From NCBI RefSeq assembly GCF_009183365.2, contig NZ_CP068230.1:2199001-2263000 (forward strand): DNA of 64,000 nt. The letters run 5' to 3'. The notes below the pieces were generated by a model that was not told where the DNA came from, ran no database searches, and saw only the letters and a program-made list of their open reading frames with translations. The translations under genes and the position numbers were made by a program. Shown piece after piece: positions 43,577 to 52,321 of the stretch (its first letter is position 1; each line of letters opens with the position of its first letter). The stretch is from Shewanella algae (GTDB taxonomy: Bacteria > Pseudomonadota > Gammaproteobacteria > Enterobacterales > Shewanellaceae).

Positions 43577-43620
43577 TTATTTGTCCACCCTTACATTCAA
43601 CACCAAGAGTTTTAGGTTAA

Positions 43621-44496
43621 ATGCAAGCCAAGAATATTTACTACGAGACACTGCATCCGGCATACGGACAGTATTTTGAGGTGGAAAAGGTGCTGTTCGA
43701 GCAAAAGACCGAACAGTGGCACCTGAGCATTTTTGAAAATGCCGCTATGGGACGGGTCATGGCGCTCAATGGTGCCATCCAGACCACTGAGAAAGATGAG
43801 TTTGTCTATCACGAAATGTTGACCCATGTGCCTATTCTGGCCCACGGCGATGTCAAGCGGGTGCTTATCATAGGCGGCGGTGACGGCGGCATGCTGCGGG
43901 AAGTGGTCAAACATAAACAGATTGAATCCATTACCATGGTGGAGATTGATGCCGCCGTGGTGGAAATGTGTAAAAGCTATTTTCCAAACCATTCCCAAGG
44001 TGCCTATGATGACCCCAGAGTCAACTTGGTGATCAGCGACGGGATGGATTATGTTAGGCAATCACAGCAAAAATTTGATGTGATTATCTCTGACTGCACA
44101 GATCCCCTTGGTCCGGGAGAAGTGCTGTTCAGTTCCGACTTTTACGAGGGCTGTAAGCGTTGTCTCAATGAAAATGGGATTTTTGTCGCTCAGAACGGCG
44201 TGCCTTTTATGCAGCTGGATGAAGTGCAAAATACCGTCAGACGCATGAGCTCTTATGTGAAAGAGTGTCGGTTCTATATGGCGGCCGTGCCTACCTATGT
44301 GGGTGGCAGCATGGCCTTTGCCTGGGCAACCGATGATCTTGAGGCGCGTCAGCATAGCCTGGCGACTCTCGAAGAGCGTTTTGAACGGGCCGGTATTACC
44401 ACCCGTTATTACACGCCGGCTATCCATCAGGCAAGCTTTGCGCTGCCGGCGTTTGTCGAACAGGCGGTCGCGTCAGCGATGACGGTTACCGCATAA
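43621..44496 (+). CDS. speE: Spermidine synthase
   Basis: A 291-residue aminopropyltransferase that joins decarboxylated SAM and putrescine. It has the substrate-gate and SAM-fold motifs VLIIGGGDGGMLREV, MVEIDAAVVEMCK and the catalytic SDCTDPLGPGE. Also present are the N-terminal YYETLHPAYGQYFEV strand region and FVYHEMLTHVPI. Length is close to E. coli SpeE (288). First gene of speE-speA-speD-speB, whose leader is described above. The speE ribosome binding site (TTAGG) is weak, which fits regulation from the leader. Confidence 0.95.
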   Translation: MQAKNIYYETLHPAYGQYFEVEKVLFEQKTEQWHLSIFENAAMGRVMALNGAIQTTEKDEFVYHEMLTHVPILAHGDVKRVLIIGGGDGGMLREVVKHKQIESITMVEIDAAVVEMCKSYFPNHSQGAYDDPRVNLVISDGMDYVRQSQQKFDVIISDCTDPLGPGEVLFSSDFYEGCKRCLNENGIFVAQNGVPFMQLDEVQNTVRRMSSYVKECRFYMAAVPTYVGGSMAFAWATDDLEARQHSLATLEERFERAGITTRYYTPAIHQASFALPAFVEQAVASAMTVTA

Positions 44497-44524
44497 CCCA
44501 TTTTTTGATAACAGGCTAACGAAC

Positions 44525-46438
44525 ATGAGTGATTGGTCTATTGACGATGCCCGCGTCGGCTACAACGTCGCATACTGGAGCCAGGGATTTTACGGGATCA
44601 GCGATCAGGGTGAGGTGACAGTGTCACCGGATCCTTTGAATCCGGACAGCAAAATCGGCCTGAACGAACTGGCCAAGGACATGGTGAAGGCCGGTGTTAA
44701 CCTGCCTGTGCTGGTCCGTTTTCCGCAGATTTTGCACCACAGGGTCGATAGCCTGTGCCAGGCCTTTAATCAGGCGATTCAAAAGTATGAGTACAGCGAG
44801 GACTATCTGCTGGTTTATCCCATCAAGGTGAACCAGCAGCAGACAGTGGTTGAGGAAATCCTCGCCAGCCAGGTCAGCAAAGAAGCACCGCAACTAGGGC
44901 TTGAAGCCGGCAGTAAGCCTGAGCTGATGGCGGTACTGGCCATGGCACAAAAGGCCAGCTCAGTCATAGTCTGTAACGGCTACAAGGATAAAGAATATAT
45001 CCGCTTGGCACTGATAGGCGAAAAGCTGGGCCACAAGGTCTACATAGTACTGGAGAAGATGTCCGAGCTTAAGATGGTACTGCAGGAATCCCGCGAGCTT
45101 GGGGTTACTCCGCGTCTGGGTCTGCGCGCACGCCTGGCGTTCCAGGGCAAGGGCAAGTGGCAGGCCAGTGGCGGTGAAAAGTCCAAGTTTGGTCTGTCTG
45201 CTGCGCAGGTGCTGCGGGTGGTCAACGAGCTCAAGAGTGCCGACATGCTGGATTCGCTGCAGTTGCTGCACTTCCACCTGGGTTCGCAAATTGCCAATAT
45301 CCGCGATATTCGCCATGGTGTGGGTGAAGCGGCGCGCTTCTACTGTGAGCTGAGAAAACTGGGTGCCAAGGTCAACTGTTTCGACGTGGGCGGCGGCCTG
45401 GCGGTGGACTATGACGGTACCCGCAGCCAAAGCAACAACTCTATGAACTATGGCCTGAGCGAATACGCCAACAATATCGTCAGCGCCCTGAGTGATGTCT
45501 GCGCCGAGTACGAGCAGCCGGTGCCGAGGATTATCTCTGAGTCCGGCCGTTTCCTGACGGCGCACCACGCCGTACTTATCACGGATGTTATCGGTACCGA
45601 GGCCTATTCCCCTGAGAATATCCAGCCACCGGCAGAGGATGCCCCACAGCTGCTGCACAACATGTGGCAGTCCTGGAGCGATATCCGCGGCCGCGCCGAT
45701 TCCCGCGCCCTGATTGAGATTTTCCACGATACCCAATCGGATCTGGCCGAAGCTCACGCTCTGTTTGCTCTTGGGCAACTTAGCCTGGAAGAGCGCGCCT
45801 GGGCGGAGCAGACCAACCTGCGTGTCTGTCACGAGCTGCAGGGCTTGATGAACAACAAGAACCGTTATCACAGACCCATCATTGATGAACTCAATGAGAA
45901 ACTGGCCGATAAGTTCTTCGTTAACTTCTCGCTGTTCCAATCGCTGCCGGATGCCTGGGGTATAGATCAGGTGTTCCCGGTGTTGCCGCTGACCGGGCTG
46001 GATACCGCGCCAGAGCGCCGCGCCGTGATGCTGGATATCACCTGTGACTCGGACGGCATGGTGGATCAGTATGTGGACGGGCAGGGGATTGAAACCACAC
46101 TGCCGGTTCCTGCCTGGAGTGCCGAGAGCCCGTATCTTATCGGTTTCTTCCTGGTGGGGGCTTATCAGGAGATCCTCGGTGACATGCACAACCTGTTCGG
46201 TGATACCAACTCGGCTGTGGTGCGTCTCGATGAAAGCGGCCTGGCCAACATAGAGTCTGTGCTGTCCGGTGACACTGTGGCCGATGTGCTGCGCTATGTG
46301 AACCTGGATGCCGTGTCCTTTATGCGCACCTACGAAGAGCTGGTGAATCAGCATATTGCCGAAGACGAACGCACCTCGATCCTTGAAGAGCTGCAATTGG
46401 GTCTTAAGGGTTATACCTATCTGGAAGATTTTTCATAA
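44525..46438 (+). CDS. speA: Biosynthetic arginine decarboxylase
   Basis: A 637-residue PLP enzyme that makes agmatine from arginine. PLP lysine lies in YPIKVNQQQTVVEEIL (about residue 101), with downstream family motifs GYKDKEYIRLAL, LLHFHLGSQI, FDVGGGLAVDYDG and ISESGRFLTAHHAV. The C-terminal extension is the SpeA-specific helical part (ADVLRYVNLD, EELVNQHI). Size equals that of the E. coli and Vibrio enzymes. The product is used by SpeB encoded 1 kb downstream. Confidence 0.95.
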   Translation: MSDWSIDDARVGYNVAYWSQGFYGISDQGEVTVSPDPLNPDSKIGLNELAKDMVKAGVNLPVLVRFPQILHHRVDSLCQAFNQAIQKYEYSEDYLLVYPIKVNQQQTVVEEILASQVSKEAPQLGLEAGSKPELMAVLAMAQKASSVIVCNGYKDKEYIRLALIGEKLGHKVYIVLEKMSELKMVLQESRELGVTPRLGLRARLAFQGKGKWQASGGEKSKFGLSAAQVLRVVNELKSADMLDSLQLLHFHLGSQIANIRDIRHGVGEAARFYCELRKLGAKVNCFDVGGGLAVDYDGTRSQSNNSMNYGLSEYANNIVSALSDVCAEYEQPVPRIISESGRFLTAHHAVLITDVIGTEAYSPENIQPPAEDAPQLLHNMWQSWSDIRGRADSRALIEIFHDTQSDLAEAHALFALGQLSLEERAWAEQTNLRVCHELQGLMNNKNRYHRPIIDELNEKLADKFFVNFSLFQSLPDAWGIDQVFPVLPLTGLDTAPERRAVMLDITCDSDGMVDQYVDGQGIETTLPVPAWSAESPYLIGFFLVGAYQEILGDMHNLFGDTNSAVVRLDESGLANIESVLSGDTVADVLRYVNLDAVSFMRTYEELVNQHIAEDERTSILEELQLGLKGYTYLEDFS

Positions 46439-46452
46439 GGTCGGTGTATTCA

Positions 46453-46472
46453 GCAGGCCCTTCGGGGCCTGC
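46453..46472 (+). promoter_or_regulatory. Intercistronic GC hairpin between speA and speD
   Basis: GCAGGCCC-TTCG-GGGCCTGC, an 8-bp stem closed by a UUCG loop. No T run follows, so it is more likely an mRNA-stability or processing element than a terminator. Confidence 0.6.
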
Positions 46473-46490
46473 AACAAGTAGAGATAAAAG

Positions 46491-47420
46491 ATGTTTTTTG
46501 AAGGTTCAGAAAAAAAAATTGAAGTGATAGTGACGCCGGCTACGCCTTCGCTGCGCTCACTGGGAAAGCCCTTCTGGGAAGAGATGGTGGCCAAGGCCAA
46601 TGCAGAAATCCTCTCTTCCGTCAGCAATGATTATTGCGATGCCTATCTGCTCAGCGAGTCGAGCCTGTTTGTTTGGGACGACAGATTTTTAATGTTGACC
46701 TGTGGTACCACCACACTGGCACGCTCGACCCTGCATTTTATCGACTCCCTCGGTGAAGAGGCGATAGCCTTTGCGACTTTTCAGCGCAAAAACGAATATC
46801 TTTCACACCTGCAGGCCAGCTCTTTTGAGCAGGACTTACAGGCACTGAGAGAGAAACTGTCCGGTGTGGCGTACCGTATCGGTCATCTGGATTCCCATCA
46901 CCATTACCTGTTTTGCAGTGACAAGGCCTTCAGCGCCGAGAGCGGTGATGCCACCAGTGAGCTGTTGATGTATCACATTCGCGGTGAAGCGGCCGACTAT
47001 CTGCGCTCCGATAACCAAAGCTGCGCCGGGGTGCGCCAACTGCTGGCACTGGAAGAGATGCTGCCCGAATTCCAGTTTGATGACTTCCTGTTTGAGCCCT
47101 TTGGTTATTCCATCAACGGCATTCGCGGCAAAGAGTATATGACTATTCATATCACGCCCCAGGAAAGCAGCTCTTATGTCAGCTTCGAGACCAATCTGGA
47201 TCTCGCCGCGCAACCGATAGATATCTTCGCCCGTTTGCTGGCCATTCTCAATCCCGGCAGCTGGGATGTCATCGGCTTCAACGCCCAGTTGGACACCCGT
47301 GGTTACCCTGAACATTTATGTCTGGGAAGTTGCTCTTTGTCCCTGGAGCAGGGTTATAATGTTGGCTTCAGTCACTATCAGCAGATGTGCCACGAAGTGC
47401 TGATCCCTGAGTCCATGTAA
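46491..47420 (+). CDS. speD: S-adenosylmethionine decarboxylase, eukaryotic type
   Basis: A 309-residue proenzyme that cleaves itself to create a pyruvoyl cofactor. The FFEGSEK start, the cleavage motif LSES at 54-57 with pyruvoyl from S57, the catalytic cysteine C71 (TCGTTT), and S207 and H220 in GYSINGI and TIHITP all match human AdoMetDC (S68, C82, S229, H243). Bacterial SpeD of E. coli or Bacillus is unrelated in sequence at these sites. Product decarboxylated SAM feeds speE. This eukaryotic-like form is uncommon in bacteria and is integrated into a normal spe operon. Confidence 0.92.
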   Translation: MFFEGSEKKIEVIVTPATPSLRSLGKPFWEEMVAKANAEILSSVSNDYCDAYLLSESSLFVWDDRFLMLTCGTTTLARSTLHFIDSLGEEAIAFATFQRKNEYLSHLQASSFEQDLQALREKLSGVAYRIGHLDSHHHYLFCSDKAFSAESGDATSELLMYHIRGEAADYLRSDNQSCAGVRQLLALEEMLPEFQFDDFLFEPFGYSINGIRGKEYMTIHITPQESSSYVSFETNLDLAAQPIDIFARLLAILNPGSWDVIGFNAQLDTRGYPEHLCLGSCSLSLEQGYNVGFSHYQQMCHEVLIPESM

Positions 47421-47451
47421 ATATCGGCATTAGCCAAGTTTTGGAGTATTT

Positions 47452-48381
47452 ATGACCACTTTAGCAGATAAACCTGATTACTCGCTTTATTCAAATGCGT
47501 TTGGTTATTTGCGTCAGCCACTGGATTTCAAACCGCTAGAAAGCGATGCGGATGTGGTGGTAATAGGTTTGCCTTTCGATATGGCCGTTACCGGTCGCAG
47601 CGGTGGCCGTATGGGGCCCGGAGCTATCCGCAATGCCTCGACCAATTTGGCCTGGGAAGAGAAGCGTTGGCCTTGGGATTTCAGCCTCAGCGAATATATC
47701 AAGATAGTGGATGCCGGCGATCTGGTATTCAACTGTGGTGATGCCGCTGACTTTACCGAGCGCACCGAAAACTTTGCCAGCAAAGTTCTGGCCTCCGGCA
47801 AGACACTGCTGAGCTTTGGTGGCGATCACTTTGTGACCCTGCCGCTGTTGCGCGCGCACCACAAACAGTTTGGCAAGATGGCGCTGCTGCACTTCGATGC
47901 TCACACCGACACCTACAGTCAGGGCAGCAAGTTTGACCATGGCACCATGTTCTATCATGCTCCCAACGAAGGCTTGATTGATCCGGCTCATTCTGTGCAG
48001 GTGGGGATCCGTACCGAATACACCAAAGAAGGCCACGGTTTTCAGGTGATTGATGCCGCCATGGCCAATGAAATGACCGCCGATGAAATTGTGGCGCAGA
48101 TCAAGGCGCGGGTTGGCGATATGCCTTTGTATGTGACTTTTGATATCGATTGCCTGGATCCTGCCTTCGCGCCGGGAACCGGTACTCCGGTATGCGGTGG
48201 CCTCACCAGTGACAAGGCGCTGAAGATTATCCGCGGTCTCAAGGGCCTCAACATAGTGGGTATGGATGTGGTTGAAGTGGCACCTGCTTACGATAGCGCC
48301 GACATTACTGCGCTGGCGGGCGCGACTCTGGGCCTGGAAATGCTGCATGTCTGGGCGCTGGGGCAGGGCAAAGTCAAGTAA
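47452..48381 (+). CDS. speB: Agmatinase
   Basis: A 309-residue binuclear manganese ureohydrolase that makes putrescine and urea from agmatine. The metal ligands lie in GGDHFVTLP, HFDAHTDTY and TFDIDCLDPAFAPG, all intact. The N-terminal GRSGGRMGPGAIRNAS motif is typical for agmatinases. It ends the speE-speA-speD-speB operon, followed by a clear terminator. No urease or putrescine-exporter gene is next to it. Confidence 0.95.
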   Translation: MTTLADKPDYSLYSNAFGYLRQPLDFKPLESDADVVVIGLPFDMAVTGRSGGRMGPGAIRNASTNLAWEEKRWPWDFSLSEYIKIVDAGDLVFNCGDAADFTERTENFASKVLASGKTLLSFGGDHFVTLPLLRAHHKQFGKMALLHFDAHTDTYSQGSKFDHGTMFYHAPNEGLIDPAHSVQVGIRTEYTKEGHGFQVIDAAMANEMTADEIVAQIKARVGDMPLYVTFDIDCLDPAFAPGTGTPVCGGLTSDKALKIIRGLKGLNIVGMDVVEVAPAYDSADITALAGATLGLEMLHVWALGQGKVK

Positions 48382-48394
48382 GCCGCTTTACGTT

Positions 48395-48420
48395 AAGCCA
48401 ACGCTTGTCGTTGGCTTTTC
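48395..48420 (+). terminator. Terminator of the spe operon
   Basis: AAGCCAACG pairs with CGTTGGCTT around CTTGT, followed by TTCTTT. A clean 9-bp intrinsic terminator 13 bp after the speB stop. Confidence 0.85.
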
Positions 48421-48463
48421 TTTCGCTGGGGCTTTGCGCCCGGCTCAGGGACAAGGATAGACG

Positions 48464-49102
48464 ATGACAGATTTGAGTGATATTCGCCGCGAATACACCC
48501 AGGGCGGCCTCAGGCGCGCCGATCTGGCCGCCGAGCCCATGGCGCAGTTTGAGCGCTGGATGGCGCAGGCCAAGGATGCACCTTTGACGGACCCTACCGC
48601 CATGGTGGTGGCCACGGTGGACGAAACCGGCCAGCCGTTTCAGCGGATAGTCTTGCTGAAGCGTTTTGATCAGCAGGGTTTTGTATTCTTTACCAATCTG
48701 GAAAGCCGTAAGGCGCAGCAGATTGCCGTCAACGCCAAGGTCAGTTTGCTGTTCCCCTGGCATCCGCTGGAGCGCCAGGTGGCCGTGACAGGTATAGCCG
48801 AAGCCCTGTCTGCTACAGAGGTATTCAAGTACTTTGTCAGCCGTCCGAAAGACAGCCAGATAGCGGCCTGGGTCTCGAAACAGTCGAGCAAGCTTAGCGC
48901 CCGTCAGGCACTCGAGAGTAAGTTTGCCGAGATGAAGGCCAAGTTTGCCAAGGGCGAAGTCCCCTTGCCCAAGTTTTGGGGCGGCTACCGCATAGTGCCT
49001 TCCAGTGTGGAATTCTGGCAGGGCGGTGAGCACAGGCTGCATGACAGATTCCTCTACAGCCGCACAGATGACGGATGGGAGATCAATCGCCTTGCACCTT
49101 GA
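48464..49102 (+). CDS. pdxH: Pyridoxine/pyridoxamine 5'-phosphate oxidase
   Basis: A 212-residue FMN enzyme. Family segments REYTQGGLRRADL, QRIVLLKRFDQQGFVFFTNLESRKAQQI, PSSVEFWQGGEHRLHDRF and the C-terminal WEINRLAP are complete. It makes pyridoxal 5'-phosphate, the cofactor of SpeA nearby. The gene is after the spe terminator with its own start. Confidence 0.96.
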   Translation: MTDLSDIRREYTQGGLRRADLAAEPMAQFERWMAQAKDAPLTDPTAMVVATVDETGQPFQRIVLLKRFDQQGFVFFTNLESRKAQQIAVNAKVSLLFPWHPLERQVAVTGIAEALSATEVFKYFVSRPKDSQIAAWVSKQSSKLSARQALESKFAEMKAKFAKGEVPLPKFWGGYRIVPSSVEFWQGGEHRLHDRFLYSRTDDGWEINRLAP

Positions 49103-49122
49103 TGGCGCTATGGCATAACAAG

Positions 49123-49148
49123 AGGGACGGCATCTGCCGTCCCTTTAC
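49123..49148. terminator. Bidirectional terminator between pdxH and csp
   Basis: AGGGACGGCA and TGCCGTCCCT form a 10-bp stem with a 2-nt loop, followed by TTTACTTTT. It serves the convergent genes on both sides. Confidence 0.85.
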
Positions 49149-49161
49149 TTTTATCCGTCAG

Positions 49162-49377
49162 CTATTTTAACCGCACTACGTTTTCCGCTTGCAGTCCCTT
49201 TTGGCCTTCAGTCACACTGAAGCTGACCTTCTCACCCTCTTTCAGGGTGCGGCGGCCGCTGCCTTGAATGGCGCGGTAGTGGACGAACACATCGGCGGCG
49301 TTTTCCTGGGTTAGAAAACCAAAGCCCTTTTCATCGTTGAACCATTTAACGGTTCCTGTCACTTGTTGCTCTGACAT
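49162..49377 (-). CDS. Second cold-shock domain protein
   Basis: From ATG 49377 (MSEQQVTGTVKWFN, GAGGAA upstream) this is a 71-residue CSD protein with RNP1 KGFGFLT and RNP2 VFVHY. It differs from the first Csp (KGFGFIE, VFVHF). The frame is open further upstream, but those codons lie in the leader. A long AT-rich upstream region again suggests leader control. Confidence 0.93.
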   Translation of the reverse strand: MSEQQVTGTVKWFNDEKGFGFLTQENAADVFVHYRAIQGSGRRTLKEGEKVSFSVTEGQKGLQAENVVRLK

Positions 49378-49648
49378 AGTTTCCTCGTTACCTAATCTTG
49401 GCTGCTGGTCTGTATCAGCGTTTGTAGCATAAAAGGTTTTTGTTTCATTGGCTTGACAGCCTGATGACGCTGAGAGAAATGGTTGCAGGCGGCCGTGGTG
49501 GTCCGTGAGCAAAAGTTCACTCAATAGCGGCAAAGGTTTTCTTGAAGTGAACAATATGCTTTAGTAATGAGTAATCTACAAAAAGCGCTTGCTTTTACCC
49601 GGGTGAAATCCGGCGCAGTTCAATTCACACCCTACAAGGAACAAGAAT

Positions 49649-50224
49649 ATGCAGAAATGGATCCCCTTGCTGGCGCTCGGCGCCTTCAGTAACCTGGCCC
49701 TGGCGGCTGACTGGCAGTTGGACAATGCCGACTCCAAGGTTAGCTTTGTGTCGGTCAAGAAAGGTGATATTGCCGAGGTACATGAGTTCAACCAGGTGAG
49801 TGGTACACTTGCCGAGAGTGGCGAATTCAAGTTGGAGATCCCGCTCAACGGCGTTAATACCGGCATTGAAATCCGCGACAAGCGGATGCAAACCATGCTG
49901 TTTGAGGTGGCTAACTTTCCTAGCCTGACCTTGACAGCACAAGTGCCTGCGGATCTATTGGACAAGCTCAAACCCGGCGAGTTGCTGACTACTGAGATTG
50001 ATGGCGTGTTGTCGCTGCATGGCAAGAGTCAGAACAAGCGCTTTGGTGTGGTGGTGGCCAGACTCGGTGAGTCGAGCCTTTTGGTAACCTCGCAAAAAGC
50101 TGTCATAGTGAACGCCGAAGAGTTTGGTTTGACCGATGGGGTTGAAAAATTACGTGAAATTGCCGGTCTATCCAGCATCAGTAAGGCTGTTCCTGTCTCT
50201 TTTGTTCTAAGATTAAACAAGTAA
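49649..50224 (+). CDS. yceI: YceI-family periplasmic lipocalin-like protein
   Basis: A 191-residue protein with signal peptide (MQKWIPLLALGAFSNLALA, cleavage before ADWQL) and the YceI-type beta barrel with VSFVSVKKGDIAEVHEF and SGEFKLEIPLNGVNTGIEIRDKRMQTMLF. The family binds isoprenoid chains in some members; the role here is open. Length is typical (about 190). Confidence 0.88.
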   Translation: MQKWIPLLALGAFSNLALAADWQLDNADSKVSFVSVKKGDIAEVHEFNQVSGTLAESGEFKLEIPLNGVNTGIEIRDKRMQTMLFEVANFPSLTLTAQVPADLLDKLKPGELLTTEIDGVLSLHGKSQNKRFGVVVARLGESSLLVTSQKAVIVNAEEFGLTDGVEKLREIAGLSSISKAVPVSFVLRLNK

Positions 50225-50359
50225 CAAACGACGGCTTGATTTGAGGCAAGACTCAAGGCGGATTTTGTTTCATAATGTGACTCTCTGATCGCCGCATTGG
50301 CGGCGTTCGGAAGTTTGCCCCTTATGGGTTGGCCTGAGACGTTGCACGCGGGAAGAAAG

Positions 50360-50713
50360 ATGGTTACAGACAAAGACGGCTATATGCACCTCATACAATT
50401 CCTGACCGAACACCTTGGATTGTTTGAGACTCCCGAAGGGGAATCTTTGGGCGACAGCAGCGTCATGGAACAGTTTGAAGAGCAGCTGTCGGCGCAGATT
50501 ATTATGGTCTGTGGCCAGAATCCGCAACTGTCCTTCGCCCAGCGTAACACTGTTATCCGTGAGATAGATGCCATAGTGTACGATTTGGAAGAGATCCTGG
50601 CCAAGGTGGCCAATCATAAGGCTACGGCAAAGCAAACCTTGTTTATCAGCGAGTTTGCCGGTTTGATCAAGAATCTGTTTGATCAGGAAATTGCCAAGCT
50701 CCTGTCTCAATAA
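50360..50713 (+). CDS. Small conserved hypothetical protein (DUF3802-like)
   Basis: A 117-residue helical protein from ATG 50360 with GGGAAGAAAG upstream; a longer start at 50297 has no site. The acidic, Gln-rich sequence (MVTDKDGYMHLIQFLTEHLG, SFAQRNTVIREIDAIVYDLEEILAKV) looks like the DUF3802 family of gammaproteobacteria, by memory only. Function unknown. It lies 22 bp from the next ORF and probably shares its transcript. Confidence 0.65.
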   Translation: MVTDKDGYMHLIQFLTEHLGLFETPEGESLGDSSVMEQFEEQLSAQIIMVCGQNPQLSFAQRNTVIREIDAIVYDLEEILAKVANHKATAKQTLFISEFAGLIKNLFDQEIAKLLSQ

Positions 50714-50735
50714 CGCACACATGTGGAGGCGCTCG

Positions 50736-51101
50736 ATGCTGACACTGCTTTCCGGGTTTGATGACAATACAGTGGCAGTTCGCGCCAGCGGTGTGATCAG
50801 CGGTGATGATTACGATGCTGTTTTGCTGCCGGCGGTCGAGTCCAAACTCAGGGAACATGTGCTCATTAAACTCTGGTATGAATACGGTGCCGACTTCGAG
50901 GGCATCTCTTTGCAAGCGGTGTGGGACGATGCCTGTCTTGGGCTGTTTCATCTGCAGGACTTTTCCCGTATAGCTGTGATCACCGATAGCCCTGCCATCG
51001 AGGGCATGGCTCAAACCTTGGCGCTGATGCTCCCTTGCCCGGTGGCCGTGTTTCCCAGAGCGGAAATGGCCAAGGGCCGAGCCTGGCTCTCGGGAACCTG
51101 A
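50736..51101 (+). CDS. SpoIIAA-like STAS-fold protein
   Basis: A 121-residue protein from ATG 50736, with GGAGG 7 bp upstream, of the small SpoIIAA-like/STAS class (VAVRASGVISGDDYDAVLLPAVESK, LWYEYGADFEGISLQAVWDD, RIAVITDSPAIEGMAQTL, PVAVFPRAEMAKGRAWL). No conserved phospho-serine is obvious. Function unknown, probably regulatory or in lipid association. An upstream in-frame ATG at 50679 falls in the preceding gene. Confidence 0.75.
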   Translation: MLTLLSGFDDNTVAVRASGVISGDDYDAVLLPAVESKLREHVLIKLWYEYGADFEGISLQAVWDDACLGLFHLQDFSRIAVITDSPAIEGMAQTLALMLPCPVAVFPRAEMAKGRAWLSGT

Positions 51102-51184
51102 AGCGTTAACATCTGTCTTATCTGTAAGTTCCGGCATTTCAGCCGGATTTTCATCTTGTTAAGTGAAATGAATGGAATAGTCCT

Positions 51185-52066
51185 ATGCTTAAAAAACTTG
51201 GTCTTTGTTTTATGTTGCTTTCGACATCAGTGTTTGCCCAGGAAAAAACAGTCATAGGTCAGACTGAAATTATGACGGTCGCCGAAGCCGGGCTCAGTTT
51301 TGAGGCCCGTATCGATACCGGGGCGGCCAACACCTCCATGCATGCGGTGGATCTCAAGGTCATTGGCGGCAGTGCCAAGAAGATGCAGGATAACGTGGGC
51401 AAAATGCTCAGTTTTACCACAGAAAACGAACGTGGTGAGAAAAAGCAGCTCAAGGCCAAAATCGTCAAGACATCTACCGTCAGTAACTCTCAGGGACGGG
51501 AGACGCGTTACATGGTTGAGTTGAACGTCGCGTTTGGCGACCACAAACGTAAGGTCAAGGTTAATCTCAGAGACCGCAGCCACATGGATTATAAACTGCT
51601 TATCGGCCGCAACTGGCTGTCCGATGACTTTCTGGTCGATGTGGCTGAAAAGCGCATCATAGGGCCGGTCGCTCCCATCAGTGTGCGGGAATCAGGACTG
51701 ATTTTCCAAACCCGCATCGATACCGGCGCGGTGGAAAACTCACTGCATGCTACGGATCTGAAAGTGGAAAACGGCGATGAGGATATGGAAAAGAATATCG
51801 GTAAGCAGTTGAGCTTCACCACAGAAAACGAAAAGGGCGAAAAGCAACGCCTGCATGCCATGATCACCAATACCTCGCTTATCCGTAATGCCCAAGGCAG
51901 TGAAATTCGTTATATGGTGGAACTCAACATTGGCGAGCCGGGAAGAGAGTATCCGGTCAAGGTTAACCTTAAAGACAGAAGCAAGATGACCCATAAACTG
52001 TTGATTGGCCGAAATTGGCTGCAGGGTCACTATCTGGTGGATGTCAGTCTGAAAGAAAGCGACTGA
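51185..52066 (+). CDS. Exported protein with two tandem retropepsin-like domains
   Basis: A 293-residue protein with signal peptide (cleavage near MLKKLGLCFMLLSTSVFA). The mature part is a tandem duplication: domain 1 at about 20-155 with RIDTGA at 42-47 and domain 2 at about 160-290 with RIDTGA at 177-182, 135 residues apart. Each continues with a hydrophobic HA-DLK segment and a ...KLLIGRNWL motif. RimK-associated zinc-protease-like proteins (PF05618), now viewed as retropepsin-like aspartic proteases, have one copy. The catalytic aspartates D44 and D179 are kept in both, which resembles the two-lobed pepsin plan. Substrate unknown. Confidence 0.82.
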   Translation: MLKKLGLCFMLLSTSVFAQEKTVIGQTEIMTVAEAGLSFEARIDTGAANTSMHAVDLKVIGGSAKKMQDNVGKMLSFTTENERGEKKQLKAKIVKTSTVSNSQGRETRYMVELNVAFGDHKRKVKVNLRDRSHMDYKLLIGRNWLSDDFLVDVAEKRIIGPVAPISVRESGLIFQTRIDTGAVENSLHATDLKVENGDEDMEKNIGKQLSFTTENEKGEKQRLHAMITNTSLIRNAQGSEIRYMVELNIGEPGREYPVKVNLKDRSKMTHKLLIGRNWLQGHYLVDVSLKESD

Positions 52067-52095
52067 CAGCTAAGCGCTTCTAACCATACCCCGTG

Positions 52096-52122
52096 AAAGC
52101 CGCCTATTATGGCGGCTTTTGT
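52096..52122 (+). terminator. Terminator after the retropepsin-like gene
   Basis: AAAGCCGCC and GGCGGCTTT form a 9-bp stem around TATTAT, followed by TGTCATT. It may also end the minus-strand sensor transcript upstream. Confidence 0.8.
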
Positions 52123-52321
52123 CATTCAGAGGTGAAACTCACTAATATTATAGTGATATTTTTCAATGGCATGGAATGGCAGCTCTTTGCTTCTCATTGT
52201 TTAGACTTGGGTTATGGTGAAATCCCGGCCCATGTTAAATCGTCTAGCTGAAAAAGTTTTGCAAAGGTTTGATAAGTCCAGCGCTTGAGTCTTCTCTCGC
52301 CTCATGGGGAGCCTGGTTAAA

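Noticed and set aside
44960..46396. 478-codon minus-strand ORF opposite speA
   Set aside because: Its sequence lacks any domain and follows from the codon pattern of speA on the other strand. speA is complete and correct.
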